Origin: Takashimella koratensis
Taxonomy: Eukaryota; Basidiomycota; Tremellomycetes; Trichosporonales; Tetragoniomycetaceae
DNA length: 64,000 nt
NCBI GenBank assembly: GCA_003116875.1
Contig: BCKT01000013.1
Coordinates: forward strand, 682,001 to 746,000
Reading direction: 5' to 3'
This document shows positions 12,082-24,413 of this stretch, piece after piece. Numbering within the stretch: the first letter of the stretch is position 1; every line of letters begins with the position of its first letter. The position numbers were made by a program, and so were the translations under genes. The notes under the pieces were generated by a model. The model worked only from the letters and a program-made list of their open reading frames with translations. It had not been told where the DNA came from and searched no databases.

Positions 12082-12891
12082 TTAGGCGGTGATCTTGCGC
12101 TTGAGCTCGGCGGCGGGGACAGCTTGGAGGTCGGAGCAGCCGCCGATGAACTCGCCGTTGATGTAGACGTGGGGGACGGTGCCCTGGCCGTTAAGCTGCT
12201 TGAGATAGGCCTGGATATCGGCTGAGGTGGGTCAGTGTGAGATCAAGTGGGAGAAGGGGCGGATGGGCAGGGGCAAAAGGGCAGGAGGAGGGTTGGATGG
12301 TTAGTGGATGTATCAAGATCGGCCATCAAACTTACAGCCCTCGTCCATCTCGTCAAGCCTGGGAAGGGTTAGCAATCGCCCTCCAATCCATCAAGCAAAA
12401 GCACGCATCGAAAGCGCGAGCTTCCCTCAAGTAAGACTCTAGACTTACTCGTAGATCTTGACGTTGTCAGTCGCCTGCTGGAGGATACCCTTGGCGCGAC
12501 GGCAGTACTAATCCATCAGTCAGCATTTGATCGCCACCACCGATTTTTTCGGACCTCCCTCACACCACCGTCCAACCTCCTCCCCGTCCGTCCTTTCGAC
12601 CCATCCCCATCCATCCCCATCCCATCCAGGTTGATATTTACTCACAGGGCAGTAGCTCTTGCTGAAGACGAGGACCTTGTCCTCCTTGATCGCCTTGTCG
12701 ACGAGCTCCTTGACGCTAGACATGTCGACGGTAGTAGTGCTAAGTGACGAGCCCAGTTTGGCGGTGTGAAAGGGGATTGTAGGCCGAGAAGAGAGATGCA
12801 GTGGGGCGATTCGAGTAGGAGCGGTGGGAACAGTAGTTCGAGTGAGGTGGGATGCGAGTGATGCGAGGCGGCGAGCGGCGGATGTGGACAT
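12082..12891 (-). CDS. Dithiol glutaredoxin with probable mitochondrial presequence
   Basis: Exons 12891-12646, 12507-12449, 12358-12336 and 12221-12082 give 155 residues. The ATG at 12891 opens MSTSAARRLASLASHLTRT, a basic, Ser/Arg-rich leader without acidic residues that looks like a mitochondrial targeting sequence. An in-frame ATG at 12723 (MSSVKELVDKAIKED) would give a 99-residue cytosolic form. The active site CPYC spans intron 1. TVPHVYINGEFIGGCSDL and the C-terminal AELKRKITA are typical of yeast Grx1/Grx2. Yeast Grx2 is known to use two in-frame starts for mitochondrial and cytosolic forms, so dual targeting is a reasonable inference. A TATA-like sequence lies about 75 bases upstream of 12891. 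Confidence 0.9.
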
Positions 12892-12960
12892 GCACCGAGT
12901 TGTCGATGGGTAATGAGTAACGACGAATTGGGAAGGCAAGGTGAATTTTATGGGGCAGAG

Positions 12961-12973
12961 GTTTATATATACG
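12961..12973 (-). promoter_or_regulatory. TATA-like element of the glutaredoxin gene
   Basis: On the minus strand the sequence reads GTATATATAAAC, 70-80 bases before the ATG at 12891. That spacing suits a Pol II TATA box. Confidence 0.45.
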
Positions 12974-13528
12974 ATCGGCTAGATAGAGATGGTGTCACCG
13001 TACCACTGAATGTGATGACAATGACCAATGACTAATGCAACACGGACTCTCCTGAGCCTCTGGTATCTCCGCACCGTCGCTCCTCTCACCCGGGGTATGC
13101 ATTGTCACCGCCTTAGAACGTCCCAGAAAGCCAAAAGCCGGAGGGCAAGAAGGGCTGACCAATCCACCCTCCTCGACCGCAGGCTCTGCTTTTTCCTCTC
13201 CCAGCCAATGGGCCAGCCCCCGTCACCGACCGACCTCTACGTCAGTATTACTATTTCTAGGCCCGCTGGTGTTGGCCCGGGACGCCGAATAGTCATTACC
13301 CATGCCCCACTCAGGCCAAACCAAAACGTCAAACATGTTCCTGCCCCTGTGATTACATCTCCGTTTGGAATTCTACTTTGCTCGATTATTCCCACGAGCC
13401 AAACCATGCACCCAGCCTCATCCCTCACGGCACATCCATCCCTGCAACTCCAACTCGAGCTTGTCCCCACTGCCTGCGCTTGTACTGACGGTCGGCCATG
13501 TGCCAGGGCGAGGACGAGGGGGAACGGG

Positions 13529-13586
13529 GGAACGGGGGAACGGGGGAACGGGCGAACAGGCCAACGGGGGAACGGGGGAACGGACC
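13529..13586. repeat. 9-bp G-rich tandem repeat (GGGGGAACG)
   Basis: Imperfect copies of GGGGGAACG run across this interval, with a degenerate unit in the middle. The runs of five G on one strand could form a G-quadruplex. Confidence 0.75.
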
Positions 13587-14972
13587 GCCTAGCGAATTCC
13601 CACTCGTACCCTCCTCGTGTCCATCATGATACTTGATTCTTGATGTGATCCCTACAATCCTCATCAACGCCCTAATCCTTGTCCTCCATGCCCCCCCAGG
13701 TCACACGAAAAGGGGGGTAGGGAAACCAAAGAAAAGACTCGAGACTCGAGAGGGGAAGGACTCTCTGTGTTCGGTGGACTGTTGGCTGTGGGCTAGAAGC
13801 TGGGCTGGAAAGGAGAGACAAGAATCGTAGCGGTGGCTCGCACCTGGCTTGGCTGTGCAAAAGTTCCTTTTCCCAACGGCCGTGTTCACCCATTCCCAAG
13901 GCCGTCCTTTCCCTCCTGTCCCCCTGTCCCCCTGTCCTCCTGTCCTCTGGTCTCGCCGTCGCCCTCACTGTCCCCACTCTCACGCACGCAGTCATCCCCC
14001 TCCCTCGCCCACCATCAATCACCGCCACGCACGTACGCTGCCCTCTTCCCACATCAGCTTCTCATTCACCTCTTCTTCATCCTCCACCCACACTCACCGC
14101 GCCTACATTAACGAGCCGGCCTCGTTCCTCTCTTCCTCTCTCTTCCTCTCCCCTCTCCCCTCCCCCCTCTTCCCTCCTCTACCCACCCTACCCTTCTCAA
14201 CCCGCCCCGCCTCTCCAGCAGCTGGTCTGTTTCTCCCTTCGAACGGCCGACTCGACCGCCCCGGCCCCAGTCAGGACTGAAATTCACACCCACTACTCTC
14301 AACCCTCGACCACCCAGCGACTACCACCACCGCTGCCTCTACCCTCGCCTGACCCTAAGACGATCCCCTCTAACTGACCCGCAGCTGCTCGATGCATGCT
14401 TTGGCCCGTCCTCGCCCCTTACACATGGCTGTCACCCAGACCCTACCATCTCACCTACCTACACCAGTACCGCAGCTACCTACACAGCCTAGTCTCAGCT
14501 TCTTAAACCCAACGTCAAACACACTCTCTTCCCTGCTTCCATCTGAACCACCTTCTCACACAACATTCGACTCACCTCCACCCTGCAACGACATCTCCCC
14601 TCACATACACTGCACTACAACACCACAACACCGACTCACCGCGCTTTCGAAGTGGAGAACCGAAACAAGGGAACAAGGGACCGATCAGGACGTACCTCGT
14701 GGTGGGCACCGCACACCGCCTTTGGCGTCAAAGATCCCGACCGAATCCGGCGACGAGTTGACCTCCCCCAGTCTGAGACTGGCCAACCGTCCACCTACTC
14801 TCTCATCACTCATTAGAGACATCGACTAGCTGCACTCGTCGATCGTTGAACCCACTGTACGTAACACCAGCATCATTCGTACTCCCTGTGACCTCACTGA
14901 CCATGGCGACGCAGGCCGTAGACGCAGCAAAGTCAAAAGGAGTTGCAAAGGACCCGAGACCAGATCGTCACC

Positions 14973-17900
14973 ATGCCTCATACTTCGCCACCACTCAGGC
15001 GAGACGTAGCCTCTCCTCGTATGGACCGCCCACCTATGCCTTGGGACACTGTACGTTTTCTGTCTCACTCCTTCAACCCATTATCCACCTTGTCTCAATA
15101 CGAGTCTTGATCAACCAGTGTTTCTGATATTACTTTGTGCCACCTTCTAGCCACTGGCGTTTGTGCCCTCATCCACCTCCTCGACAGCCCCTACAACTCG
15201 TTCGCCCGGCCTGGCGTCGGTGCAATCGCCCACTCGGCAGAGACCAAAGTACCGTCCTGCGCCCGTCCCGCCACCCATCGAGCCTTACCCGGCACCGATC
15301 ATGTCACCCTCTTACTCGCGCCAAGATCACCGCAAGCCTCCCTACACCTCCGCCCATGCTTCAACCGTCTCCGATCACGCTTTCATTGATCCTCAGGGAG
15401 TGCCGCAGGGAGTTACCCCGTCTCGCTCTGCGAGCAAGTACCAGCCCTCCCCTCGCCCCGTCCGCTTACCGAGACAGCCGCTAGGGAGCCCGAACCCTGC
15501 CCACACACAGCGTCTCGTATCTTCTTCAACCCTCCACGATCCGATCCTCCCTGACCCTATCCCGGTCCCTGTCGCGGCAACCCCCTTGGCGAGAACTAAA
15601 ACACCTGTCGCGCCGCTTTCCACGCCCAAGCAAGTGCCAGCTAGTGCTACCTACTTTGTCTCACCACCGACCACACCTGTCCAGGCCAATTCGCCCGCGC
15701 CTACCGCTTACCACCAGACAGACAGAGACTCAAGAGCTGCACCCTCGCCAGCGCCTGTGACGCCCTCGTCCATATCCAGCACCCAGAGCCTGAGGAGGCC
15801 TAAACTTCTCCCGGCTGTCTCACTCACAGTGGAATCTGTGTCCCCGCGAGCTCAGAGACCTGTGCAGCGGGAGCAGGTGTCGTACGACGCCACCAGTGTA
15901 GATCGGGCATGCGCGGCACGTGAAGAGTCCGAAGCTGAGGCACGATCGCCATTAAATGGCAGAGAGGAAGAAGATGACACGGGGAGAGATGGAGACGATG
16001 AAATGCCAGATCTCTCAGTACTCAGGGACCGACTCCCCGTTTTGTCGCCCATCCCCACATCGATATCAGCCTCTTCCTCGTCCTCTCGACGACGCCGACT
16101 ATCTTCGACTCCCGCCTTCCCGCGAATCCCAGGGCAGCGTTCAGCCACACCGTCTTCCCCACCTCCACCGACTCACCAACATAAATCCCCCACTCACTCT
16201 CCAGCGAGGCCCCGACGTTCTTCGTTTCGACAACAGCCTCAGCCACAATCACCTTTACCCACTCTCACGTCAGCATACGCGCCACTGTCACCGATATCAC
16301 AAGTCACACAAGCCCCGCCTTCTCCGGCACCTTCATCTGTGCTCATCCGCGCGCCGACACCTACGTCCACTCACAACCCTGACCGCCACCAAACAGACCG
16401 ACCCGAGACCGAGCTCCGACCGCCACGCTCGACATACACGCGATCACCTTCACCCAGCGACTCGATCTCCACCATCACGCCGTCCCCAACCTCCACCCCG
16501 CGTGCACCGGGCCGTGTAGACCCACCTCAAATGCCGCATTCCGCACCACCTGCCTCGGCTCGACCCGAACCAATGTCCCAGTCCCACTCTCAGCCGATGC
16601 GGAAACGAGACTCGACGCAGCGCAGGCTCAGCGCCCTCCGAGGTCTCGTCGCCACCCTCGACTTCCACAACCCTTGGAGCGTGAGCGAAAAATCCAGCTC
16701 GGATTCGGACTCGACCGGGTTCGTTTGGGCATGCGGGGGGCCATCGCTTGAGACGCTCAACGACGTCTCGGAGCTCGAGGAAGAAGACCTTGAACAGGTC
16801 GAAAGCGATCATACCATGTCGACGAGCACGACCGCGGGTTCGTCCCATGTCCCGTCGTTTTCTTCCATCTCGGACAGCGAGGGGTCGATACGCTCGTTAC
16901 GTTCTCTTCGATCACCCATGCAGTTGTCTAGCGAGTCGTCGTCGACCCCGCTGAGCCCCATTGGAGGGGATCACGGATGGGACGCTTCCCCTTCCCAAAA
17001 GATGCACACGTCTCCTAGCGTGACTTCGGCCAACGAGTACCCCTTCCCACGCCTCCCGACCCCTTCGCCATCCCCTTCGACATCTGCTTCCCCCTTGCCT
17101 CACCTCGTGTCCCGCGCGACCCCTTCCCCGGTCGGCCGGCGTCGGAACCGCCGTGGATCGGACATTTACACCCCCGAGCCACCCCGTCCATCTCGTCAGC
17201 GGACCCAGACCTTTGACGTCGCGTCATCGGGCTTCTCAAAATCGCTCTTGCTCCAAGACGACGAAGGGGAGGACGTCACACGCAGTAGCCCGAGCAACCC
17301 GATAACGTGGCGTGCCGCCGCAGGGGAAGAAGCGTATGCACGCGCTGTGGCGTCAAACGGTCCCCTGGAGGTAAAGAGGCAAGAGGTGATCTGGGAACTG
17401 TGTGAGACAGAGGTAGCGTTCGTAACTTCCATGCGGACGGTCTTGCGGCTCTTTGCGACGCCGTTGAGAACTCCTCAGGGGAACTGGATTTCAGGTATCC
17501 CACCACTCGTCACGGAACTCTTCGACTCGCTGGAACATATCGTCCGTGCGCACTCTGTCCTCGCTACGGCTCAAAAAGAACTTCGGCGGCAACTAAGTGA
17601 GGCCTCGACCTCCAATGGAGTCGGGGCCATCGAGGTCGCTTCATTCGTCCGTCAGACCGCTGATTGGATCCACAAACTTGAAGTGCACGAAGACTACCTC
17701 GTTCACTTTGAACCAGTGGTTAAACTCGTCGAGGATAATGTGCGAGATGCGGATAGTGTCTTTGGAGAGTTTGTGAGGATGCAGATGAAGGATGAGGTAT
17801 TGGGTTCGATGAGTTTAGGGAGTATGTTGTTGAAACCTGTACAGAGGTTGACAAAGTATCCGTTGTTCTTCAAGGTGAGTCAAATTGGGTTCGGTTGAAG

Positions 17901-19155
17901 CTTGATAAGGAGAAAACGAATAGTTCAGAGAGATATTAGGTACGATTGCTAACATCATCTGCGTTTCTAGCGTCTCCTCGATGCGACTCCGACGACACAC
18001 GCGTCTCACACTGACATGCTATCTCTCCTCGCGGCAACAGAGACCATCATCCTCCGCCTCCAATCCGCTAAAGCGCGAGAAGAAGATTTCGCCCTCCTCA
18101 AATCCCTCGAATCGAGGCTCTACAACTTGCCCGACAACTTTTCCCTCGCCGTCCGGGGCCGCAAGCTTATCGGACATGGGGTCGTACATCGGATTGTCCC
18201 CGGTAAAGACGCATCGCCCACCACGGCTACCGCGGCGTCAGCGTCGGGTATGTCGACATCGTCGTCGGTGGTCGGGTCGGCGAGGGGCAGGGCGAACAGC
18301 CTCCACTCGTCACGCGGCTCGTTCAGCAGCTCCGTCTCCTCTTCGGCTCCCTCGTCGTGGGCTAGCAGCCCCTGGGATTACAGCCCCGGTCTCACACCAT
18401 CCACCTGCCGCACCTCGGCCTTCTCGGTCTCGTCGTCTGGGACGTCATCACAGTGTGGTGGAGGACCTCCATCACGCACCAACTCGCTCGTCCATTCGTC
18501 CTCATCAATGTCCCCCGTCCGCGCCTCGGTCGCTCGCAGTCCCTCAGCTGCGAGCTCTCTTGCTGACGTGCATGGACACGCGTACGCCCATGGCCAGCCT
18601 TCTGTATCCCGCCCATCGACACCGTCGTCGCTCCGCAAGGTGACCAAGCAGCTCCACCACCGATCCGACCATGAGACTCTTACGATGCTCGTCTTTGACG
18701 ACTTGGTAATTGTCGCGCAACCAGTACACGAAAAGACGAGTCTGTTCAGCGCAAAGTCGAAGAAGGGAGAGAAAGGTGATAAAGGGTCTCACTTGCATGG
18801 AGGAGGTGTGGCACAAGTTCAGCCAATGAGGGTGTTGAGTGAGCACGAAGGCGGGGTAGGGAAAGTCGTCGATGTGAAAGACTGGTCCGGCTGGAACGGG
18901 TATTCTAGTCTCTTCTCGGTAACTACGATTACGCCTTCGGGAATGGCATCGACGTCGGCATTCACGCTCCCCGCAAACAGCGGACACAGCGGGCACGGTG
19001 GGAATGGTGGGGTGTCGGGATCAGTCAACGCCCCGGTCATGGGTAACGTGAATCAGTTTGTGGCGACGCTGGTGCAGGCTGCGGCAGAGAGCAGAGGTTG
19101 GGAGGCTTCGGGACAGGAGGGGGAAGGGAGGGAAGTTGAGGAACTTGCTGTGTAG
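14973..19155 (+). CDS. Rho guanine-nucleotide exchange factor (DH domain), 1,328 residues
   Basis: Three exons: 14973-15050, 15151-17874 and 17971-19155. The ATG at 14973 sits in a good context and is the only near start in phase with the long exon. About 740 residues of Pro/Ser/Thr-rich low-complexity sequence come first. A Dbl-homology domain follows from about 767 (KRQEVIWELCETEVAFVTSM) through SMLLKPVQRLTKYPLFFK at the exon 2-3 junction, which is the conserved helix 5 of DH domains. The C-terminal third has a PH-like strand pattern (LTMLVFDDLVIVAQPV) interrupted by a Ser-rich insert and a Gly-rich tail. Such proteins activate Rho/Cdc42 GTPases in polarity and wall-integrity signalling. 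The specific GTPase cannot be told. An out-of-frame ATG at 14903 could act as an upstream ORF. Confidence 0.85.
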
Positions 19156-19547
19156 GTTGATAGAATACCATGCACTGGAGTGTGAATGAGACCTGCAACT
19201 ACCGTCCATCCAGGAGCTGGAGCAGGGTAGAGTGATATGGTGTGCCTCGTATGCAAAGTGCCACTTTCGCTACGAGGGAGAGGGCAGGTGAATGACATCG
19301 AAACTATAGTACACTCCAACAAATTTGGTTCCGTTGATGGCCTCGGTGGCGAGTGGTGGATTAGAATCGGGGATGAGGAATTAGTTAACTGGCTGAGAAG
19401 GGATTAGGATTCGGTTAGTGTCTTTTTTTCGGTCAGACATTAGAATGCGATTGTGGATCCGAGGACGGAGTGAGGATTGACTCCACTGGCTGGCAGGGTG
19501 GGACCTTGGGACCCTGAAACGGGTCGGTCGCGAGTACGTACAGACGT

Positions 19548-19578
<31 letters not shown>

Positions 19579-19861
19579 CATGTGTGTGTGTATGCTGGAC
19601 GGCAAAAAACTAGACCATACACATCCACACACACACACAATCGATCCACACACTCTCTGTTCCTATCAACACCACCTCCCAACCTACCTCTCTCTACCAC
19701 CCCTCTTTACCTCTCCCAGACCAGTGCTTGTCTCTTCGACATCACCACGACACCACCACCGCCCATCCCCAAATTTCTCGTCGACCCCGACCCACTCCCA
19801 CTCCTACTCTCACTCCCGCCGCTCGCCCTCGTTCCCCGGGCTCGACGATACCTCCTACAGC
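19156..19861. other. Intergenic region, RhoGEF 3' flank and importin promoter
   Basis: It contains a TG microsatellite and then about 250 bases of C/T-rich leader just before the importin start. No gene was seen. Confidence 0.55.
19545..19592. repeat. TG microsatellite
   Basis: An interrupted (TG)n run with TATG and CATG interruptions, followed by a CA-rich segment at about 19619-19640. Confidence 0.9.
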
Positions 19862-22800
19862 ATGAACGTTGCAGAGCTCCTCGCCAACACCCTCTCCCCA
19901 GGTACGTCTGATACTCCCTTTCCTCCTTCCCCTCCAAGTGCCCTCACCCATACCCTGGTCAGGCCCGTCCATCTCCACCCCCCTGGCCAAGTCCCAACTC
20001 CCGCCCTCATCTGCTTCACGGCTCTTACACCCCGTTTGTTGCTCCAACCTTGCCGCCACCCAATGCTCACCTCGCGTCTTCGCCTCCCGTGTCACCGCGT
20101 CACTGACACACCACCTCCTCCTTTCCCTCACTTCACCTCTCTCCTCGCTCCCTTATCAACCCCACAGAGGCCGCGGCGCGTGAATCGGCCACCCAGCAGC
20201 TCGAGGCCGCTGCCAACGACAACCTCGTAAGTCTTGGTCTTTTCAATATATCAAGTCGCCCCCTTCTTCCCCCACCATCTCACATCTGCGCCAACCCCTC
20301 TCGCGGTAGACGCTGACAACACTGATCAGGCTGGCTACGTCCACCTCCTCGCCAACGAGCTCGCAAACGAGGCTACCCCATTCCATATCCGCAATGCCGC
20401 CGGTCTTCAGATCAAGAACAACCTTTCTGCTCGGGTACGTCCTCCAACCTCAATTTCCCTTCCTAGTCTTATTTGCCATCCGCACGTCCGGACCCCCTCG
20501 GTCGCGTCCACGCTGACACCTTTCAAAGGACACGAGCAAGCAAGCCACGCTGGCGCAGACATGGCTCTCGATCCCCGCCGAGCAGCGCACACCCATCAAA
20601 CATAGCCTCCTCCAGACCCTCGGATCCCCGACTCAGCGAGTAGGAGGTGTCGCTGCTCAGGCAGTCGCTGCCGTCGCAGCTATCGAGGTCCCAGCAAACG
20701 CCTGGCCAGAGCTCATCGGTCAGCTCCTCGAGTTTGTCGGGAACCAGGAGAACGCTGGTCTCCGGATCGCCACTCTTCAAGCTGTCGGGTACATCTGCGA
20801 AGTCATTGTGAGTAGAGTGGTCCGAGTGATAGTCAAAGTCGAAGTGGAATTATGATAGGACAATGCTCATCATATGTTCTCGTAGCAACCCGAGTACCTC
20901 GCGACGAGGTCAAACGAAATCCTCACCGCCGTCGTTCAGGGCGTCCGCAAGGAGGAACCCAGCACCGACGTTCAGGCTGCTGCCATCCACGCTCTGTACA
21001 ACTCGCTCGAGTTCATCCGGGATAACTTTGAGCGCGAGGTGAGTGATGATGCCTGCTTTTGGTTAGAAAGCAATGAACGAGCTGACCATTCTGTGTCCAG
21101 GGTGAGCGCAACTACATTATGCAGGTCGTTTGCGAGGCCACGCAGAGTTCGTCGACCACCGTTCGAGTCGGCGCGTTCGAGTGCTTGGTCCGCGTCATGA
21201 GCTTGTACTACGAGAACATGGAGTTTTACATGGAGCGCGCCCTGTTTGGCGTAAGTCTCGGCCAAGATTTTGATCAACAATGTTGGCTGACGCCACCCTC
21301 AGTTGACCATCATGGGCATGAAGAGCCCTGACGAGCCCGTGGCGTTACAAGCGATCGAGTTCTGGGCGACGGTTTGCGAAGAGGAGATTGAGCTCACCGT
21401 CGAGGCTCAAGAGGTGGGTTATCGATTACTGTTCACTGCCTAACGTTTAGGCAATCTCCTATGGCGAAACCCCCGCGATCGAGTCAAAGAACTTTGCCAG
21501 GATGGCTCTGGGCGAGATTCTCCCCGTGCTTCTCGAACTTTTGTCGCAGCAGCAAGAGGACGCCGACGAGGACGAGTGGACTCGATCCATGGCCGCCGCG
21601 TCGTGCCTGGAGCTCCTCGCGCGCAACGTCGGCGATGATATCGTTCTCCCCGTCGTTCCCTTTGTTGAGGCTGGGATCCGCCGCCCAGAGTGGCAACACC
21701 GAGAAGCTGCCGTCATGGCCTTTGGCTGCATTCTCGACGGTCCAGACTCGACCACCTTGGCGCCGCTTGTCACTCAGGCGCTCGCTGCGCTCATCGGGAT
21801 GCTCCAAAGTGACCCAGACGTGCATGTTCGAGACAGTGTGGCTTGGACACTCAGCAAGATCACCGAACTCATGCTGGATGTTATCGACCCCTCGATGCAC
21901 TTGCAAAACCTCGTCACCACCCTCGTCATGGGTCTCACCGCGTCGCCGAGGATCTGCAACTCGTGTTGCTCAGCCCTCAACAACCTCGTCACGCAACTCT
22001 CGCAGCCTGCCGACTCGCTCGGCGAGGACTTGCCGACTTCCCCCATGTCAGGTTATTACGAGGGTATCTTGAACGCCCTCATGCCTGTTTCGGAGCGGTC
22101 GCAGAACGAGGCCAACTGCCGTAGCGCCGCATACCAGACGATTGCGACCCTCATCGCTGCCTCGGCCAACGACACGCTCCCAGTCGTCGAGCAAGTCGCC
22201 GTCGCCATGCTCTCGCGCCAGGAACAACTCATGGCTGTCCAAGACCAGCTGCTTGGTGTCGACGACCGCAACAACTGGAACGACATGCAAATCAACATCT
22301 GCGTCGTCATCCAGAGCTTCATCCACAAATCTCCGTCCCTTGTCGCCCCTCACGCAGACAGGATCATGACCAACTTGCTCACCTTGATCGGCAGCTCGAT
22401 GAAGCACGCTGGTGTCCTCGAGGACTCGCTGGCTACCGTCGGTGCACTCGCGAGCGCATCCGAGTCAGGCTTCCTCAAGTACATGACCGCGTTTGCACCT
22501 TTCCTCTTCGCGGCCCTCACTTCCTTCGAGGACTGGCAAGTTGCCCAAGCTGGTGTCTACTGCACCTCGGACGTCGCTCGATCCATCGGTGAAGGACTCC
22601 AGCCATACGCTGAACGACTCATGGTCTCCCTCGTCGATATCCTCCGTAGTCCTGCGATTCATCGAACCGTCAAACCGACCGCTATCACGGCGATTGGGGA
22701 GATTGCGTTAGCGGTCGGGACAGGCTTTGTACCATTCATCGACACGACAATGAGCATTCTTAGCCAGGCGGGATCCACAACGGCTTCCGCGTCTGATTTG

Positions 22801-23274
22801 TCGCTCAACGAATTTGTTTGGACTATGCGCGAGGCTATCGTCGATGCCTTCATTGGTATCCTCAATGGCCTCAAGGCTGGTGACCGTGAGTTTCAATTCT
22901 GATTGTTCTTTTTCCAGTTTCGTCTTTCAGAACTGACATCCAATCCCTCTGCAGCCACGCCCTTCCTCAACTACGTGCCGGGGATCATGAGCTTCCTCCG
23001 CTCCTGCTCAGCAGAGGAGGACCGAACAGAGGAATTCGTCTCGGCGGCTCTCGGTCTCGTCGGTGATATCGCAGACACTTACAAGGCCCACGTCAAGAAC
23101 GAGGTCCTCCAAGATTGGGTCCAGGGTCTCATTGCTGTCGGCAGGCAGCGAGGAGCGTCCAAGCAGTCTCGCACGAACGCGGCTTACGCTCTCAAGGTGG
23201 GTCATTTGAGTTGTTTCAACAGTAGGGGCTGAGCTGACCTACATGTGCAGGCTATTAAGGACGCGTCGAAGTGA
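19862..23274 (+). CDS. KAP95: Importin subunit beta-1 (karyopherin Kap95)
   Basis: Ten exons (19862-19901, 20168-20226, 20330-20434, 20529-20807, 20886-21038, 21101-21250, 21303-21413, 21451-22885, 22955-23196, 23251-23274) give 865 residues, close to the usual length of about 860. The N-terminus [13 protein letters not shown], the [17 protein letters not shown] segment and the run of HEAT helices ([33 protein letters not shown]) are diagnostic. Kap95 carries cargo bound to importin alpha through the nuclear pore and releases it on RanGTP binding. The acidic loop DADEDEW in the middle is the family's acidic insert, which contacts Ran and importin alpha. The gene is complete and nothing in it looks broken. 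Confidence 0.96.
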
Positions 23275-24413
23275 TCGGTCGATCGTCTCGAGACTAAGTA
23301 GTCGTGACGACTTTGGATCGCTTGGTCCCTTTTTGTCTTCCACTTTTTCTTCCTACCCTCCGCCCCTATCCGACCACAACCCTCTCCTCCAACCGACCCG
23401 ATTCCGATTCCGTTTATCATGGCCCAAGACTGTCAAGATGTTTTTGTTTATACCAGAGAAGAGAGAAGATTGACGACGACATCAACGTCGACAACAAAGT
23501 TAAAAGAGGACGAAAGAAGAAGAACATTTACAAGAGATCTCACGAGCCGCGCTCTGCTTGTCCAAGGACGACCATCGCCGCTCCCCCCACCCCACTCCAT
23601 TCGCCCCATCCACCACGCACCTACGCACATGCAATTCGATCGACCTCGCTATCTGCACGACTCACTCCCCATCCCTTCGCATGGTTTCACGCACAGTCAT
23701 TTCCCCCCTTCCCCACTGTTTAGTTTCTGTTCCCATTTGCTTGTTACCCACATTGCCTCTAGCTTCTCTTTCACCTTTTCCCTGTCTGCATTCCTCCCCA
23801 TCGGTCGGTTGTCGGGTCGTCAAGCTCATCGCTCTCCTCCCGCTAAATACCACCGACTTTGCACCGGTACCGATTCGACTCAATAGACGTCGTCGACACC
23901 GTCTCTGACCGAAAACGAACGAAATTCACCGTTTGGGATCGTAGACATTGTCATTACTTCCCATACATTTTCAATTTCGTTCACCTGAACCCCTTGGCTT
24001 CCTTATATCCAAATCTACTTTGATGAGTTTTTGTTGAAACTGTCTGAAGCTAGTAGTGTGTATGACTGCGTGTCAGAGTGGAGTATGAAAGGTGAACAAG
24101 TTAGGGGGGGGGGGGGGGGATGAGGTAGGGAGAGGGGAGAGAAGAAGTAGAGATAAAAGTAATCGGTAGTGGGGAGGTATGTAGGGCGTGGATAGTAGTC
24201 AGTCGTTGGTAGTCTTTGGTTTCGACTTGTTGCATATCGTATCGCTACTTTGTTCAGTCGGTGTGTCTGGGGAGATGACAGCGACGGACTTGATTGCTTG
24301 CAATCGGGCGATTTGATCCGACCGCAGGCCACTCGACTTTTTTTGCACCCACTATTCTTCACCAACCTCTCACCCTTCTTCCTTTCCCTTCACCTCACCT
24401 TGTTCCATCCATA
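23275..24413. other. Intergenic region, importin 3' flank and COQ7 promoter
   Basis: About 1.1 kb with no gene I can support. C-rich and A-rich patches alternate, and a 13-base poly-G run lies near 24107-24119. Confidence 0.5.

Larger units (their letters stand above)
12892..14972. other. 2-kb divergent promoter region
   Basis: This lies between the glutaredoxin start and the RhoGEF start. Long pyrimidine-rich tracts (13860-14370) probably belong to the RhoGEF leader. A G-rich 9-bp repeat sits at 13529-13586. Several open frames occur on both strands, but none shows family similarity or a sensible intron structure. Confidence 0.5.

Noticed and set aside
12940..13860. Coding frames upstream of the glutaredoxin start, and a longer glutaredoxin N-terminus beginning before 12891
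   Set aside because: The open frame extends to 12939 but has no ATG there, only TTG. The first in-frame ATG is 12891. The other frames contain the G-rich repeat and lack motifs.
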